From the NCBI GenBank assembly GCA_963402885.1, contig OY727097.1:29071401-29135400 (forward strand): 64,000 nucleotides of DNA, in the 5' to 3' direction. The stretch's first letter is position 1, and the number at the start of each line of letters is the position of its first letter. The notes beneath the pieces are model-generated. The model was not told the DNA's origin and did not search any database. It was given only the letters and a program-made list of their open reading frames with translations. A program made the position numbers and the translations under genes. Below, in pieces: positions 23,055 through 37,100 of this stretch. The DNA is from Antedon bifida (Eukaryota; Echinodermata; Crinoidea; Comatulida; Antedonidae).

Positions 23055-26000
23055 TTAAATTGAATACTTCATCAACATTGAGCTGGTAGATCTTAAGCCT
23101 TGCACACTACATATGACCACAGCATACTTATTCCCAAGACATGCCACTTTGTGCTTTATTTGTTTACCAAACCCTGTATGATTTCCCAAGCACTTCAATT
23201 CCACTGTAGTTTGAAGAACAGTGTTTGATAATTTTTGCATATGATGTAATTGTTTTGTTGTGACAACAACCAGATCATCTTCAGAGGTGAAAGACACTGC
23301 CAGGCAATCGTTGAAGACGGCTTGATTGAATACCTCTTGACATTTACCCAGCATATCCAGAAGTTGTAGACGTTTGTTACCACTGTCGCACACAAGGAGC
23401 TCTTTATTACTGGTGATGCACATGTCACACGGCTCATTGAAGTAATCTGGTTCTTTTCCTTTGCTGCCGATTCTGGAGATGATGTTGCTCTCTTCGGTGC
23501 ACATGAAGATACAACATTGTTTTCTGTCGCAGATTAAGATGTATTTATCTTCTGTTACGACCATAGCCATCGGTTGTGACAGACCGTTGATGTTGGTGGT
23601 TGTCAGTTGCTGCCAATTCTGGTCAAAGCAATGCACCTTGTAGTTGTTGCCATCTTTAAAAAGACCATATATCAAGTCATCGTGACTTTGTGTTAGTAAC
23701 AGGCAATGCTCTGGTAGATGATCACTTGTAAGGTATCTACCATCAGAACCAATCATCAATATCTTATCTTTGTTAAATTTTCCTCTCCCACAGACAAAGA
23801 ATTGGTCTTTACTCATTGCCATTATGTCGGTAGCTTCGCCATTCTCCCATTTCCATGACTGGTACACGTTGATGTTAAGTTTGCCAATCAACCTGCCTTT
23901 AAGATACAGATGAATCTTGTGATCGCCCAATAAAATTGGTTTGTAGCGATGGATGTAGACGCCATTTGCGTATTTCTTCTCTGTGCTTTGCATCTTCGTT
24001 CCAGTCGGGTCTACCAGTTCTGTGATAACATCATTCAACTTTGCAATGTCTTCAGCTTTCGTCTTCTTCACAGGAACAATCGTCAGATCAAAGAACTCAT
24101 TGAATTCTGTGGTTTGATGGTAGCTGACATCGTGTACTGGGAATGGTTGTTCTAATGTGCTATTGTCTTGGTTTGGAAATAACACTTGCAGTTTGTGTAT
24201 ACCGCTCACGTTAGGTGTGAACTTGACTGTGTAAGTTCCATCTGTGTTGTCCAGTACAGCAGCCGGCTCTACCGACTCGCCATTTGGATTGGTAACTGAT
24301 GCATTTATCTGTAATCCACCCATTGATGACGATCCACTATCATCAGAAGGGAGAATCGTTATTTCTGCATTTTGATTGGTCAAGATTGCAGGAATGTCAA
24401 AAGATGTGTTTGATATGTTTACTTTAGTGTGAACCAAACCATACCCCTCTAGAATCATTGGAAGACATGCGATCTTTTCCGGACTTAATTTGTAGACTAA
24501 ATAAGCATCTTTTGGCTGGTCTGGTATTGTCTGGTTAACCATCTTCTCCAGAATTGGTTTGCAGTGCTCTTGTGCTGATCTGATGCTCATGCTCTGACTC
24601 GAGTCCATCAGAGGTTTCAGATAATCGAGATCCTGACCAAGAAAGTTAAACTTTAGAAGTATTTGTTCTTTTTCTGCCACTATGTCGTTTAAAACATCTG
24701 CTTGCATTTGTTCAATTTTGTCTAGCTGACATTTCATCCAGGAATCGATAACCTCATCCAGCTTTTTTCGGATCTCGTAAACATGCTTTGAGGCAAGAGC
24801 TACATTTGTTTGCAGAGTGGCTTCAGACATTTTTGCTTTGCTGATGTATTCAATAGATAGAGTTTGTTTTCTTTCTGCCTCAGTGATCAGTTGACTGAAC
24901 TCTTCATCACGAACCTTCTGGATATCTTGAAGTTCGTCGACCTCATGCTCCGCATCAAAGTGGTTTAGTTCCTTGCAACTGGAACAAATAATTTCTTTAC
25001 AATTTGTGCAGTAATAGGATAGAGTACATTGAGTGTGAGAGGAACAATATTCAATCATTTTCAGTGTATCGATATCAGGAACTGTCAATGGGGTCACCAC
25101 ATGCTCTTTAAAGCTGCTCATAGTTGAGTGGACCTCTGCACAATATTGGCAGATATCCTGACGGCAGTGACCACACCAAGAGACTGCATCCTGTCCAAGC
25201 TTACAAGCCTGACAAGATGATACAACATTTTGTATGTCTAAATCAAGTGCCTCTTTGATCTGGAATATGTAGTCTGCAGGAACCAGATCATCAGCTTTTA
25301 TCGACTGCGGCACAAACTCTTGGCATATTGGACAACAGGTGACATTCAGTTCTTCTGGTTCTGTACTTTCTTTATCCAGAATGTTGTTTATACATGATTC
25401 ACAGAATATGTGTTTGCAGCTGAGTTCTCGTGGCATGTGGCCGTTGCGATTGTATGTCACCCTACATTTTGGGCAGGCAAACAAGTTGAAGTCTTTACTC
25501 CTTTCAGAAGCCATTATTTTGTCGTTGATCTTGTCTAGTAACTTAGACTTGATCCCTTCCAGAATATCTGTCAAGGTAGAACAAAGTTGATGAAAAACAA
25601 AACGAGAAAATTAAAGTATTATGATTTATATGGTTAATCATAGAAATTAAAATCACACACCGTTTTAGTAAATAACATTTAAATTCCAGTATAAAGTGGG
25701 ACTAATTAGAATGTGTAAATTCTATATATTCTAGAGTTGATAACTATATTTTCAATGATGGTTGTTGGTCTTTACAAATAATAATTTTAGATGAGACAGA
25801 TGAGAGAAGAATTCAGTAAAATTTGATATTTGATGATAACTAACTTGTCAAACATTTTTCTAGAGTTTTGGGCTAATCAACATACAGCATATGCACTGAT
25901 AAATTTATATATATATATATATATATAAAATAAGACTTAAATTAGAATGTGTAAATTCTAGATATTTTACTATATTTTCAATGAGGGTTATTGCTCTTTA

Positions 26001-26191
26001 CAAATAATAATTTTAGATGAGACAAGTTTGATATTTGATGAGAACTAACTTCGAAAAAAAAACGTTTTGGGCTAAACCAAACATACAACATATGCAATGA
26101 TAAATACGTACATTATAAAAACTCTAAAAATGTGAACATTACTAAATGAACACTACTCACCAAAAAGAAGTCCATGTTTCTTTTCTTGCAT
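23055..26191 (-). CDS. TRIM-family E3 ubiquitin ligase (RING, two B-boxes, coiled coil, filamin, NHL-like)
   Basis: The main exon is 25567-23055. Its open frame has no usable ATG at the 5' end, and an acceptor AG lies just ahead (CT at 25568-25569 on the plus strand). A small upstream exon, 26191-26161, starts with ATG, ends at a GTGAGT donor and joins in phase, giving MQEKKHGLLF-DILEGIK and about 847 aa. RING: C42, C45, C61, H63, C66, C69, C89, C92. B-box 1 at about 129-157, B-box 2 (CSSH...HFDAEH) at about 185-220, coiled coil at about 225-340, filamin/Ig-like segments at about 400-600, and an NHL-like beta-propeller to the end. This order is that of class VII TRIMs (TRIM2/3/71). Such proteins ubiquitinate substrates; the target is unknown here. 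If the upstream exon is wrong, the first Met is MASERSKDFN. Single large exons are common in invertebrate TRIM expansions. Confidence 0.85.
25690..26110. repeat. Tandem duplication (about 230 bp) in the TRIM intron
   Basis: Two diverged copies share TTAGAATGTGTAAATTCTA, CTTTACAAATAATAATTTTA and TTTTGGGCTAA segments. They are separated by an (AT)n run at about 25908-25926. Confidence 0.75.
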
Positions 26192-27032
26192 TCCACTACT
26201 GAACTCTAGTAACAACACAAACTTTGTCTATACACATTTAGTTTGTTTAGGCAAATAACAATCATAGAACAATACACACAGCATATGGGAGTGAAGCCAT
26301 GCATGCATAATGTATCATGGTGTTTGATTTGTTGTTATGAATATTATCAATACAGATTATAACTCAAAGGTATTGATCATGTTAAATTAATCAATTTAGT
26401 GTGGTTATCAAAGGGTGTAAAGTACCCTAGATAACACAGGTTTATCATAGTTTTTGTCTGCACTGTCTAATTTGATCTTTTTGCCCTCAGTGTGTAATAT
26501 ATACAGTCACCTCTTTCAATACCAGACTCTCTGAAAACCAGAAACTCTCCCAAAACCAAACTTTTCTCAAAGTCCAAAAGGTTCTAAATTTGTCTTTACT
26601 ATTAAAAACACATTCTGAATATCGGACTTTCTGGAAATATTTGGCCAGCCCAAAGGTGTCTGGTATTGGGAGAGTTGACTGTACTATACTTTATGTAATC
26701 TCCCAAACAGAAATTGAGAAACTCCACAAAATCAACTTTTTTCAGTCCAAATTCCTTATGCATTTTTAAGGCAATATTTTTTTTGCAATATTGATATTAA
26801 AACAAGCAATGCTTTTGGGAAATTTGCAAAATAATGTCTGTTTACATTTATTTATGCTTTTAATCTACTTCTTTATTTTATTGTTTGATGCAATTAAAAC
26901 CCTAGGACAAATTTCCCACCTGAGGTTTAGCTGTATAAATTACTTACAAGTGACTTGTATCCTATTATTTGCAGACTTATGCATGAAATTGTAATTTCTA
27001 AACATAAACTCGCTACTTTTGTTTCTTGTCAG

Positions 27033-27242
27033 ATGTTTAATGAAGTCAGTGATATCTGGACCAGTGTCTTGATTGTTGGAATTGTCTGTCATCTTGCAGT
27101 CCTGACCGTTTACTGTGTTGTATGGGAATCTCGCCGTGCTACAATCAACGAGATGAATTTAAAGAGACTATATTTTAGTATACTACTGTATGACAGAATT
27201 ATCCATAGATGCACTACAATTCTGTACTGTAATATGCTTTAA
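27033..27242 (+). CDS. Possible small single-pass membrane protein, unrecognised
   Basis: An ATG placed directly after a splice-acceptor-like TTTCTTGTCAG (ending 27032) opens 69 codons. Residues 8-30 are strongly hydrophobic (TSVLIVGIVCHLAVLTVYCV) and are followed by the basic and polar VWESRRATINEMN, the pattern of a single-pass membrane anchor. The first 43 codons are clearly richer in G+C than the surroundings, as real exons here are; the remaining part looks like genomic background. The stop TAA (27240-27242) overlaps the start of a family A repeat. I recognise no family. It could be a short gene with a 5' UTR intron or an exon relic. Confidence 0.35.
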   Translation: MFNEVSDIWTSVLIVGIVCHLAVLTVYCVVWESRRATINEMNLKRLYFSILLYDRIIHRCTTILYCNML

Positions 27243-27383
27243 GCTCTGTCTACACTATTAAACTTTATGTGACAAAAAAGTGAAATGTGCCCAAATATGG
27301 TAGTAGTGATATGACATCTTCATGTCAATATATAGTCAAATCACATTTTTTTGTCACATAAAGTTTGATAGTGTAGACAGCTT
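27241..27383. mobile_element. Family A MITE
   Basis: Left flank TTAA; right end shortened (GTAGACAGCTTTA). One CCAAATATGG. Confidence 0.86.
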
Positions 27384-28053
27384 TAGATATAAAAAAAATG
27401 TGTACAAAGACTCGCCATGCTCACAACTCATGATAAATTTAAGTAAAATTAGATTTATTTTTAGATCATTGCACTTCAAATTTGAACAAGTCTATCCTTT
27501 ATTGTAATGTATAGAAATTTTGCCAAGATTATCTCATTTTTATCTCCGAGTGATTTCATTGATATTGTGGGGAGAGGATGTAAAGAAAAGGGGTTTCAGC
27601 GGCTTAATGTGAAATAACTAAATAACACACTTTTCATGGATAACCCTCTAAAATGCTATTAGTATGATACATAATTTTCTATTTTGTACAAGTTGAATAA
27701 TATTAAAGTTGATAGCAACATTATAAATGTAATGTAGTTTCATTAATAATGTGTACTTTTGAACTTATGTATGTAATGGCAACTTTTAATATAAAAGAAT
27801 AAAGATAAAACATGGGTAGCCTACATTAAGTATAATATAAAAAAAATTAAAAAAAATGCATGCTACACTCGGGAGATATCAGTGTTACTAAATGTATTAA
27901 TTACTGTAATTAAAAAACTAGTTTCGCGCTTTTTGTGGAGTAACAGAGAAGAAACTCATAATTTTATAAACAGCGCCCTCAATATATTGATTGCTTTGAA
28001 AAAAACGCCGCCGCGACCTTTCAAAAATCAAGACTGCTGTATTTTTTCAAGAA

Positions 28054-28107
28054 ATGTTTGTAAACATGGATGTTTTACCGTCAAATAAATTAAAATTACT
28101 GAGATAG
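28054..28107 (+). promoter_or_regulatory. Possible upstream ORF in PLK4 leader
   Basis: ATG at 28054 and an in-frame ATG at 28066 lead to a stop TAG at 28105-28107 (17 or 13 codons). As in INTU, exactly 12 nt separate the uORF stop from the main ATG (28120). The transcription start is unknown. Confidence 0.35.
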
Positions 28108-28119
28108 TAGAAAACCAAA

Positions 28120-31100
28120 ATGTCGTCACCGGTAGGAGAAGGCATCGAGGTAATTTATTGATTGTTTTTATACATATCAAAGGCTGGATTTAAACCAAAA
28201 ATGAAACGTAAATATTGGCGCTAGCTAGGCTAGCGAGAGTCATCCATCTCATGACTTGGCCGCCTCTGTGTCGTGCATGCAGTGAGTGCAATATGATGGG
28301 TGGTTGTGAGATTAGGCCTAGGCCTAGCCTAGACGAATGTTTTGTAAACTAAACACCACTTTTATAATTTAAAGGCGTCTTGATGAGCCTAAAAGTTTAA
28401 AGATTTTTAAGGACACCGATCACTATCAAAATCATACAATTACAAGATTTTACTCAAAACTTTAATTCAATTAAAATTATTATAATATAAGATTATTTTT
28501 AGTTAGTTAACCTAATATAATACTCGTACGTAGGCCTGTACCACACTAACATACATTTTATTTATTTCTAGGACTACCAAGTCCTCAATCTTATTGGCAA
28601 AGGTGGCTTCGCATGCGTGTATCGAGCCAGATCCTTGACAACAGGACTCGAAGTTGCTATCAAGATGGTAAGAAGTATAATTTTTTAATATACGATCATT
28701 GATTTGGTAAAATAATACTTTTTTGATAGATAGAAATTTCACAATGACTAATTTGCATTTTCACAAGATTAACTTAAATTGTTCATTTGAGGTTGGTACC
28801 ATCTCAATCTTGATTTGCTAAGATGTAGATGATTTATCCCATTAAATAATAGATAGACAAAAAGATGATGCAGTCATCAGGAATGGTGCGTCGAGTACGC
28901 AATGAAGTTGAGATTCACTGTCAACTGAAACATCCATCAATTCTGGAGGTAATATCACCATTCATTTACAATAATTATTTTGTGTTAATTATAGTTATAC
29001 CGTTAATTGTTCTGCTTGCTGTTTGTGTGTTCTTTACTGAGCGTAGCAAACACATTCCATCTTTATGTTTTTATGATTTATTGGACAATAAAGGTTTTTG
29101 AATTGAATAGTTTCAAGAAAAACTAAGTTTCAAAAACAATAATTACACTTTTTAATAAATTGAATGCCTACTGTTGCTACATTCATTCATCTTTATTCGG
29201 ACTTGTTTTTTTGTTTGTTTTTATTGTTTCTCTGCACACACATACCATTTACAATGAGACAAAAAAGGTGTACAGAAGGAGGCCAAAATACACAATTACA
29301 TAATTAACTAATGTTACTCAACAGCTTACATTTAGATTTACTAAAAAAACAAAAGCTCATTCCATTTTATCTCTTATTAAAATAATGATTGTTAGCATTA
29401 ATATAAATCGAACTTCTTCTTTTTTAGCTTTACAGTTATTTTGAAGATGACAACTATGTGTATCTTGTGTTGGAAATGTGCCACAATGGAGAGTTGAATA
29501 GATTTATGAAAACACATAACAGAGTATTCACAGAGGATGAAGGTTTGTTTTTCTTTTGTGTCTAAATATAGATTACTGTATGTAATTCAGCCAACACATG
29601 TTATTACAGTATCAGATTAAACTTGACAACAACAAAATTCTATGTACTGCCCTCTCTAAATAAGAACAAGTTTGTAGAGAAAATAATTCATTCAATCATA
29701 TTGTTTATCACATTATTGTTTATGCATATAAATACAGTTTACATCCCGAACCCTATGAAAAAATGTAACTTTTTAAGAAAGGTATTTTAATTAATTTTTA
29801 AAACTGAAACTAATTTGAAATATTGAATGATGATCTTTGAAATCCAGATCCAAAATATTTCATATTCAAATTTATTTATTTTATTCGTATTTCTCTATTA
29901 ATCATTTCTGTTTCTTCTTCAGCTTGTCACCTTATGAACCAGATTGTGATTGGGTTACTTTACCTGCATTCTCATGGCATTCTCCATCGAGATCTCACAC
30001 TGGCTAATATATTACTCACCAAAGATCTCAATTGTGTAAGTTCAATCAATGTACACATTCTGTCTAGAATCTCTTATTTTACCATAAGTTTAGTATACGC
30101 TATGTATGAAATGTCTAAAATAAAGAATGTAGTTATATAGTACACAGCCTACAGGTTACAAAACCCTTACATCTAACCTTAGGCTCTGTTTACACTATTC
30201 ATTTTATGTGACAAAAAGTGTGACATGATGATCACTACCATATTTGGGCACATCACACTTTTTTTTGTCAAACTAATTTGATGGTGTAGACAGAGCTTAA
30301 AATCAGCTGATCCTTATTATGAACTGGAGTAAAAGAATTGATTTGTCTTTACTTTTAAATAGAAAATCACTGAGATACAGAAACAAAGAATGTCTAATTT
30401 CATATTTAGTTGAATTTTCGCTTTTCATTGACATCACATCTGATCTTCTAGAAAATAGCTGATTTTGGCCTAGCAACAAAGCTGAATCTACCCAGTGATA
30501 AACACTACACAATGTGTGGAACCCCAAACTACATATCACCGTAAGTACACAAAAACCTGTATTACTTTACCACATGGGCTCTAGTATAAACTTGAGCCCT
30601 GTCTACACTATCAAACTTTATGTGGAAAAAAAAGTGATGTGCCCATATATGGAAACGATGATGTCATAGCACTACCATATTTGGGAATATCATTACCTAA
30701 TTACCATTAACTAGTTTGATAGTGTAGACAGAGCTTAATACAATAATGAGCGTTATACATTAATGTATGTTATAAATAAAAGGCATGTCATTCAATATAA
30801 ATGCGCTTCACATACCATCATTATGACTAGTTTAAATAAAACACTAACAGATTTCCGCAGACAGGAATCATGTTGAAGGCTTTATCTGTTGTTTATCAAT
30901 CATAACCTCCTTACCAAAATTGAACTAAATTCATTTTATGATGATACAAGATGGCTCCTTTCCCATTCTCTTTGGCTATTGCCAGGTTCTATGAGATGAT
31001 TTATGTGTTTTAAAATAAGTATTGCTATTTTAAAACTGTATAAAGCCTTGTCTACACTATCAAACTAGTTTGGCAAAAAAGTGTGATGTACCCGCATATG

Positions 31101-34100
31101 GTAGTGATATGCCCAAATATGGCAATGATATGACATCATCATGTCCATATATGAGCAGATCAAGTCCATATATAGACACATCACATTTTTTGTCACATAA
31201 AGTTTGATAGTGTAGACAGAGCTAACTGCCTGGTCACTCCCACATGTCATAATAGCCTGATTGCGTACTCTTTATGAGATAAGGGAGCGGCTCTTCTTGT
31301 AACTAAGCCACACCCACAGGCAGGCGACCATACTGATTGGTCCTATGGGTAACACAAAGGTCATAACCTTGTTTTAAATACTTATGACAATGATGTAGCT
31401 TCTTTTTTTGTTGTTTTTAGCACTTTTTTTTAAATAGGTCATACTAAAAAGTACAATAACATCAACAGAATGGAAGTCGGTCAATTAACATTGTCAGGTT
31501 TCATGCATTGCGTTCCCCCTTTTTAATTAAATTACCCTTATTTTAGACAAAGATATAAATTAATCAGATTCAGTACATTTATCTTGGTTTTTTTTTTATT
31601 TACTACCAACAATGTCAACAACAACTAGCTATAATTTTGTTGAGTTTTGTTTCCTATAGCTCCAGTATGTTCTCCCAGGCTATGGACATGTTCACTTTGT
31701 GTTAAAAGTTAATGAAGCTTGTTATATAGCATAATTAATTTATTGCAAATTCACTGACATCAGGGGCTGCAAAAACTGTATGTTAGTGAATTTGGGGGAA
31801 AAAGTTGTTTATTATGTTTTATATAGCTTTTCATACTTTTCCTTATTAGGACATTTTTGTAAATATCTTAAATTTAAAGTCTCTATTTTACCTTTAAATG
31901 GGTTTATTCTGTTAATCTAGAATAGATACACAAACTGTATCTTCATATTGGTGAATTTGGGGGTTAAAAGTTGTTTATTTTGTTTTAATAGCTTTTCATA
32001 CTTTTCCTTATTAGGACATTTTGTGAATGTCTTAAATTTAAAATCTCTTTTTTTCCTTTAAATGGGTTTATTCTGTTAATCTTGAATAGATATACAAATG
32101 AAAGTTCAGTATGCTTAAATTATTATAAGTATGGTCAGCAATAAGTAAGGAAGCAATGAAATGAGTTCCCAAGAGAGAAATGTCAAGTACCCACATAATC
32201 AGCTTCTGTCTGTATGTCAGATACACGGAGTGATCTTTTCCTGCGGGAATTAAATGGCGGAAAACACATACTTGCTTTGAACTACGGATAAACAGGGAAT
32301 TACATACCATTGATTAATTTCTATTTTTGAAAAAATATCTCTGCAAACAAGTAAAATTCATTATGTATGTGGCCATTATGATTGGGTCTCTTTAACTACT
32401 GTAACTTTAAGCTCTGTCTACACTATCAAAGTAGTTTGATAAAAAAAAAGTATGATGTGCCCAAATATTGTAGTGATATTCCCAAATGTGGTAGTGATAT
32501 TCCCAAAAATGGTAGTGATATGACATCATCATGTCGTCCATATATGGACACATCACATTTTTTTGTCACATAAAGTTTGATAGTGTAGACAGAGCTTTAC
32601 ACTGTGGTCATCCTCTTTGTCTCAATACTGCAGCCTCTTCTTTTTAAATTTCCTTTAATATACTGTAATAATTATTACATAGCTTTTATAATCCCAGCCC
32701 ACCTATTTAAATCTCTCTAACCCATTTCATTCCATTTCCAAATAAATGAAATCGTTATATTCTTTTTTACATTATTAAAGTAGATTTATCAAAAACAAGA
32801 ATTTACAGAATATTCTCAGCCTATTTTTTTCCCTGTTGAAATGTGTCAATCCACTACAGGTGGGAGGACAGGCTTTCATAGCCTGCTCTTTACACGTTAT
32901 CACAGCACAACAACCAAGTGATAAAAGATAGGAGGCTCGAAAAACTATAACACTTAATACTGAAAAAAAACCAGAGAGGCAGACTTATTTACACTGTGAT
33001 GTGCAGCGGCAAATATAATCCACTTGTAAAGCTCTGTCTACACTATCAAACTTTATGTGAAAAAAAAATGTGATGATGTCATATCACTACCATATTTGAA
33101 CATATCACTACCATATTTGGGCACATCACACTTTTTTTATCAAACTAGTTTGATAGTGTAGACAGAGCTTAACTAGTGTCATGTTAAAAACACAAAGACA
33201 ATTTTTGTGGATTAATGAGTTCTAGTTATCATTATTTAATTAGTAAGTAGACGTGAATTTTGTTATTTCATGGAAGTACTCGTCGTCAGGTGAACTCTGT
33301 TCACTGTTCGTATTCACTGACCTAGATTTTCTTTCTGTATGTGATTTTTCAACAGTAAACAGGTTTTCCATGTGCTGTTCTTAATACGATCTATTTTGCA
33401 ATATAATGTTTTTCTTTAACCGTTTTATAAAGTAAGCATATGTCATACAAATCTATTATTGGGTCGGTTAGATTTGTAAAAACTTTTGAAAATTATTTTT
33501 TTTTCTTTCAGCAATTATCAACTAAAGCTCTGTCTACACTATCAAACTAGTTTGACAAAAAAATGTGATATGCCCAAATATGGTAGTGATATGACATCAT
33601 GTCCATGGGCACATCACATTTTAAGACAGGGCTTAACAAAAAATAAATTTTGGTTAGTTTACATGTTAATTCTTAACAATTGAAAAGGTAGAAATGTATT
33701 GGTTATGGAGCCATTTAATTTTTACATTTGTCTTCCTTGAAAGCTCTGTACTAGTACAAAAAATTGTCCATGCACTTGGGCAACACAATTTTTTTTCTTT
33801 TGCGCAATGGATACAACACAAGGAAATAAGCGCACTGCAATTAATTTGACCAATCACGATTCAATGGGTCATGCAAACTGTAGCTTGTGATTGGTCAACT
33901 CACTTGCATTGCACTTACGTTGATTAATTCAACATTTATTAATCTCTATCAATGGTAAAACAATACAATAAACAATGTGGTAATTATAATAAAAATTGTT
34001 GCATTGTGTTCAAATGGGAACTATTAGTTTTAATAAATATACAGTACTTTATTTACCAACTTGCATAAGAGCTTTATCCTTGGAGACTTTATCTATTCAT

Positions 34101-37100
34101 TTCTAGTTTCTATGTGTATTCTAGTATAGGGATTAAAGTAAAGGTCTGTAATTAAGTTATGGTTGCTTACAAATAATAGAATTGTACAGTTAATCTTACG
34201 TAAACATTTAAGAAAAGCTTTAAAAACAGACTAAACTGAATGAATGAGTATGACATTGACAGCGCCTGCTGGAGCATTACTAAACCAACTTGATGTTGGT
34301 GCTTGAAGTTTGCGATAAAAACACACGGCACGATTCACTTATAGGTTATCTCATCTTTACCATTTCCTCACGTTTCACATCAATATTGGTTGGTTATTTT
34401 GAGTTTCGTTCGGTTTATAAAGTATATTTATTTGTATTGTGTAAAAGAATTTAATTTTGGTTTTCAAAATGATATTTTTTATTTCTTCCACCTGATGTCT
34501 TTATAAGTCTGTAAGTATTAATTGTTCTTTAATTAGGAAGTTGGCAAATACAATGTTTATATACCACATGAGTTTAACCTCTGACCTACTTTTTATTTAG
34601 TCACATGCAACGCGACTCTACAGCTCACTATGTCGGTCGGTCGGTAAACGCTAACTTAAGCATGTTTGGTCCAGAAGGTGTCCCCTTTGTGGTACTGTTC
34701 TTTGGAATCCATTTCACACGTACAGTAATATTCAAATGTGTACGAAAATGAATGTGTTTATTAGCTTTTATTATATAATGACTATTCTCTATTAAAAATA
34801 ATTTCACAATTTACTCAATTATTATTAATTATTAGTTCATGCATGGTTTAAACGATGATTCTTTTTTGACCTTCCTACAATTATGTAGGAAATTATTTTT
34901 TAATCAAAATAAATGTTAAAAAAGATGATTATTATTGAGAAATAATGTTAATTCAGCCGTGACCTAGAGAAGACAGGAAGGCTGTATCTGGATGCCCTTC
35001 TTCAAATCTTTCATTATTTAACATAAGAAATGTTTCCTCATCAGATATCTTATCTTAACCTATTTAAAACTTTTTTTCCGACTTTTTCAGTACCGTATAC
35101 AAGCATATACCAAAAGCAATGTCAATTAAGCACAGCGCCAAACCATCTTTGCTAAGCACAGCTGTAGGATATGCTTTCTGTTGAATAAGTGTTGTACCAA
35201 ACTTTTACTAAAGTGTATTGTAATGAATGCTGTAGAAATATAATAATATAAAATAATATAAATTATATTACTGTATACGTGTGAAATCGATTCCAAAGAA
35301 CAGTACCATAAAGGGGACACCTTCGGGACCCAACAAAATGCCCTTACCTCTAAATAGGGGTTGGATTCTCCTAAAACATGATAATGTAATATAACTAACT
35401 AATTTTTAGAGGGACGTATTGATGTGGTACATATGTGTACTCCAGTAAAACTAGGTCACAGGTTAAACTCATGTTTTATAGAAACATTGTATTTGCCAAC
35501 TTCCTAATTAAAGAACAATTAATACTTACACACTTATAAAGACATCAGGTGGAAGAAATAAAAAATATCATTTAAAAATTGCATACTGCCAATATATTTG
35601 TATCATAAGCATTAGACTGAAGAACTAAAGCTCTGTCTACACTATCAAACTAGTTTGACCAAAAAAAAATGTGATGTTCCCAAATATGGTAGTGATGAGA
35701 TGGGCATATCACATTTTTTTTGTCATAAGTTTGATAGTGTAGACAGAGCTTAAAATGTCAAACCTGCAATGGTTTTTAAACATTTCAAATAGGCTCTACA
35801 GTACATTTCATAACAAATTTCATCTATTTTTTGATCAAGCTGTCTGATTATTTTCTGTAAACTATGTTTAATTAAATGTAACCAACATTTGATTTTTAAT
35901 TTAATTATTCAGGTCACATGATTGGTTTCCTGCAGTTCAATTTGAAGGATATTATAACTTGTCAACCAATAGAAAGCTTTGGTTCTTAGTGTTTGGCCAA
36001 TAGGAAATCTCCAAGGACTTAACACATCCTCTTTTATTCTTTTTTAATTATTTTTAGCTTTCTTAAATATCATCTATTTTTTTCTAAAAATATAATAATA
36101 TAATAACACAGCAATATAATGTTTTTATTTTCACACCATGAGAATTGTTTAAAAATAATAATTCAAATATTTGAATCCTCATCAGCTACTGAATATTTTA
36201 CAGGATATCCCAAATAAATTAATTTAAGCAAAATTGAATTGAGACATTATAAAATTAATTTAATATTAGAAATAAACAATAAAATCTGTGTTGTGTCCAA
36301 AGCTCTGCCTACACTATCAAACTAGTTTGACAAAAGAAAAGTGTGATGTGTCCAAATATGGTAGTGATATACCCAAATTTGGTAGGGATATACCCAAATA
36401 TGGTAGTGATATGACATCATCATGTTCATATACTGTACATGTATGGCCACATCAGAGCCTTAAGAGAGTGATTTTAAAGTGATCATTATTTCTGACTTTA
36501 TTTCAAAACGAAAACAGGTTTAAATTTCTTTAATGAATAGTTGAAATAGAATGAGGTTAAGCATTTCTTGCTTACGTAGTTTATGTGATTTAGGACTTAA
36601 TGTCATTTGTATGACCTATTGAATGAAAAGTATGTATTAACCAACAACGTAAACGAGGGACTACTTTGTGCATATGTCTTGATAGCCTAATTTACTAACA
36701 TTTTACATCAAATTTATGATTTAAAACATTCAAATAATTGAAATGAAACTTGACAAACACTGGTCTTGACATGTGAAAGTATTTAGAAGTCCAGATTTGA
36801 GAAACATGAATTTAATTTGATCGTATCTACAAATTGTCGTGAATTGCGAAGTAATGTTTGTTGAAAGACCGCTACTAATAGAAGCACTTAAATTTAATTT
36901 ATTCCATGCTACAAGTTGCAATGATAATTTCAATACATGAAAAAATGTTGGTGAGTTACCAAACAAAATCAAATAAGTAATTAATGAAGAATGTTTGAAA
37001 AAAGTTTTTTTATTATTATTAAAGATGTATTTTGTAAATTATTTTAAAAAATGAAGATTAATTAGACTTAGAATAGTCCATTTTGCAGCTTTAATAAAGT

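Larger units (their letters stand above)
26192..28053. other. TRIM-PLK4 intergenic region (divergent promoters)
   Basis: The TRIM gene (minus) and PLK4 (plus) are divergently arranged, so promoters of both should lie here. Content: a possible small membrane-protein ORF (27033-27242) and one family A repeat. Otherwise A+T-rich sequence without recognisable exons. AATAAA occurs at about 27797. Confidence 0.5.

Noticed and set aside
23195-24155. Several open frames of 60-80 codons on both strands inside the TRIM exon
   Set aside because: They are shadows of the long TRIM reading frame.
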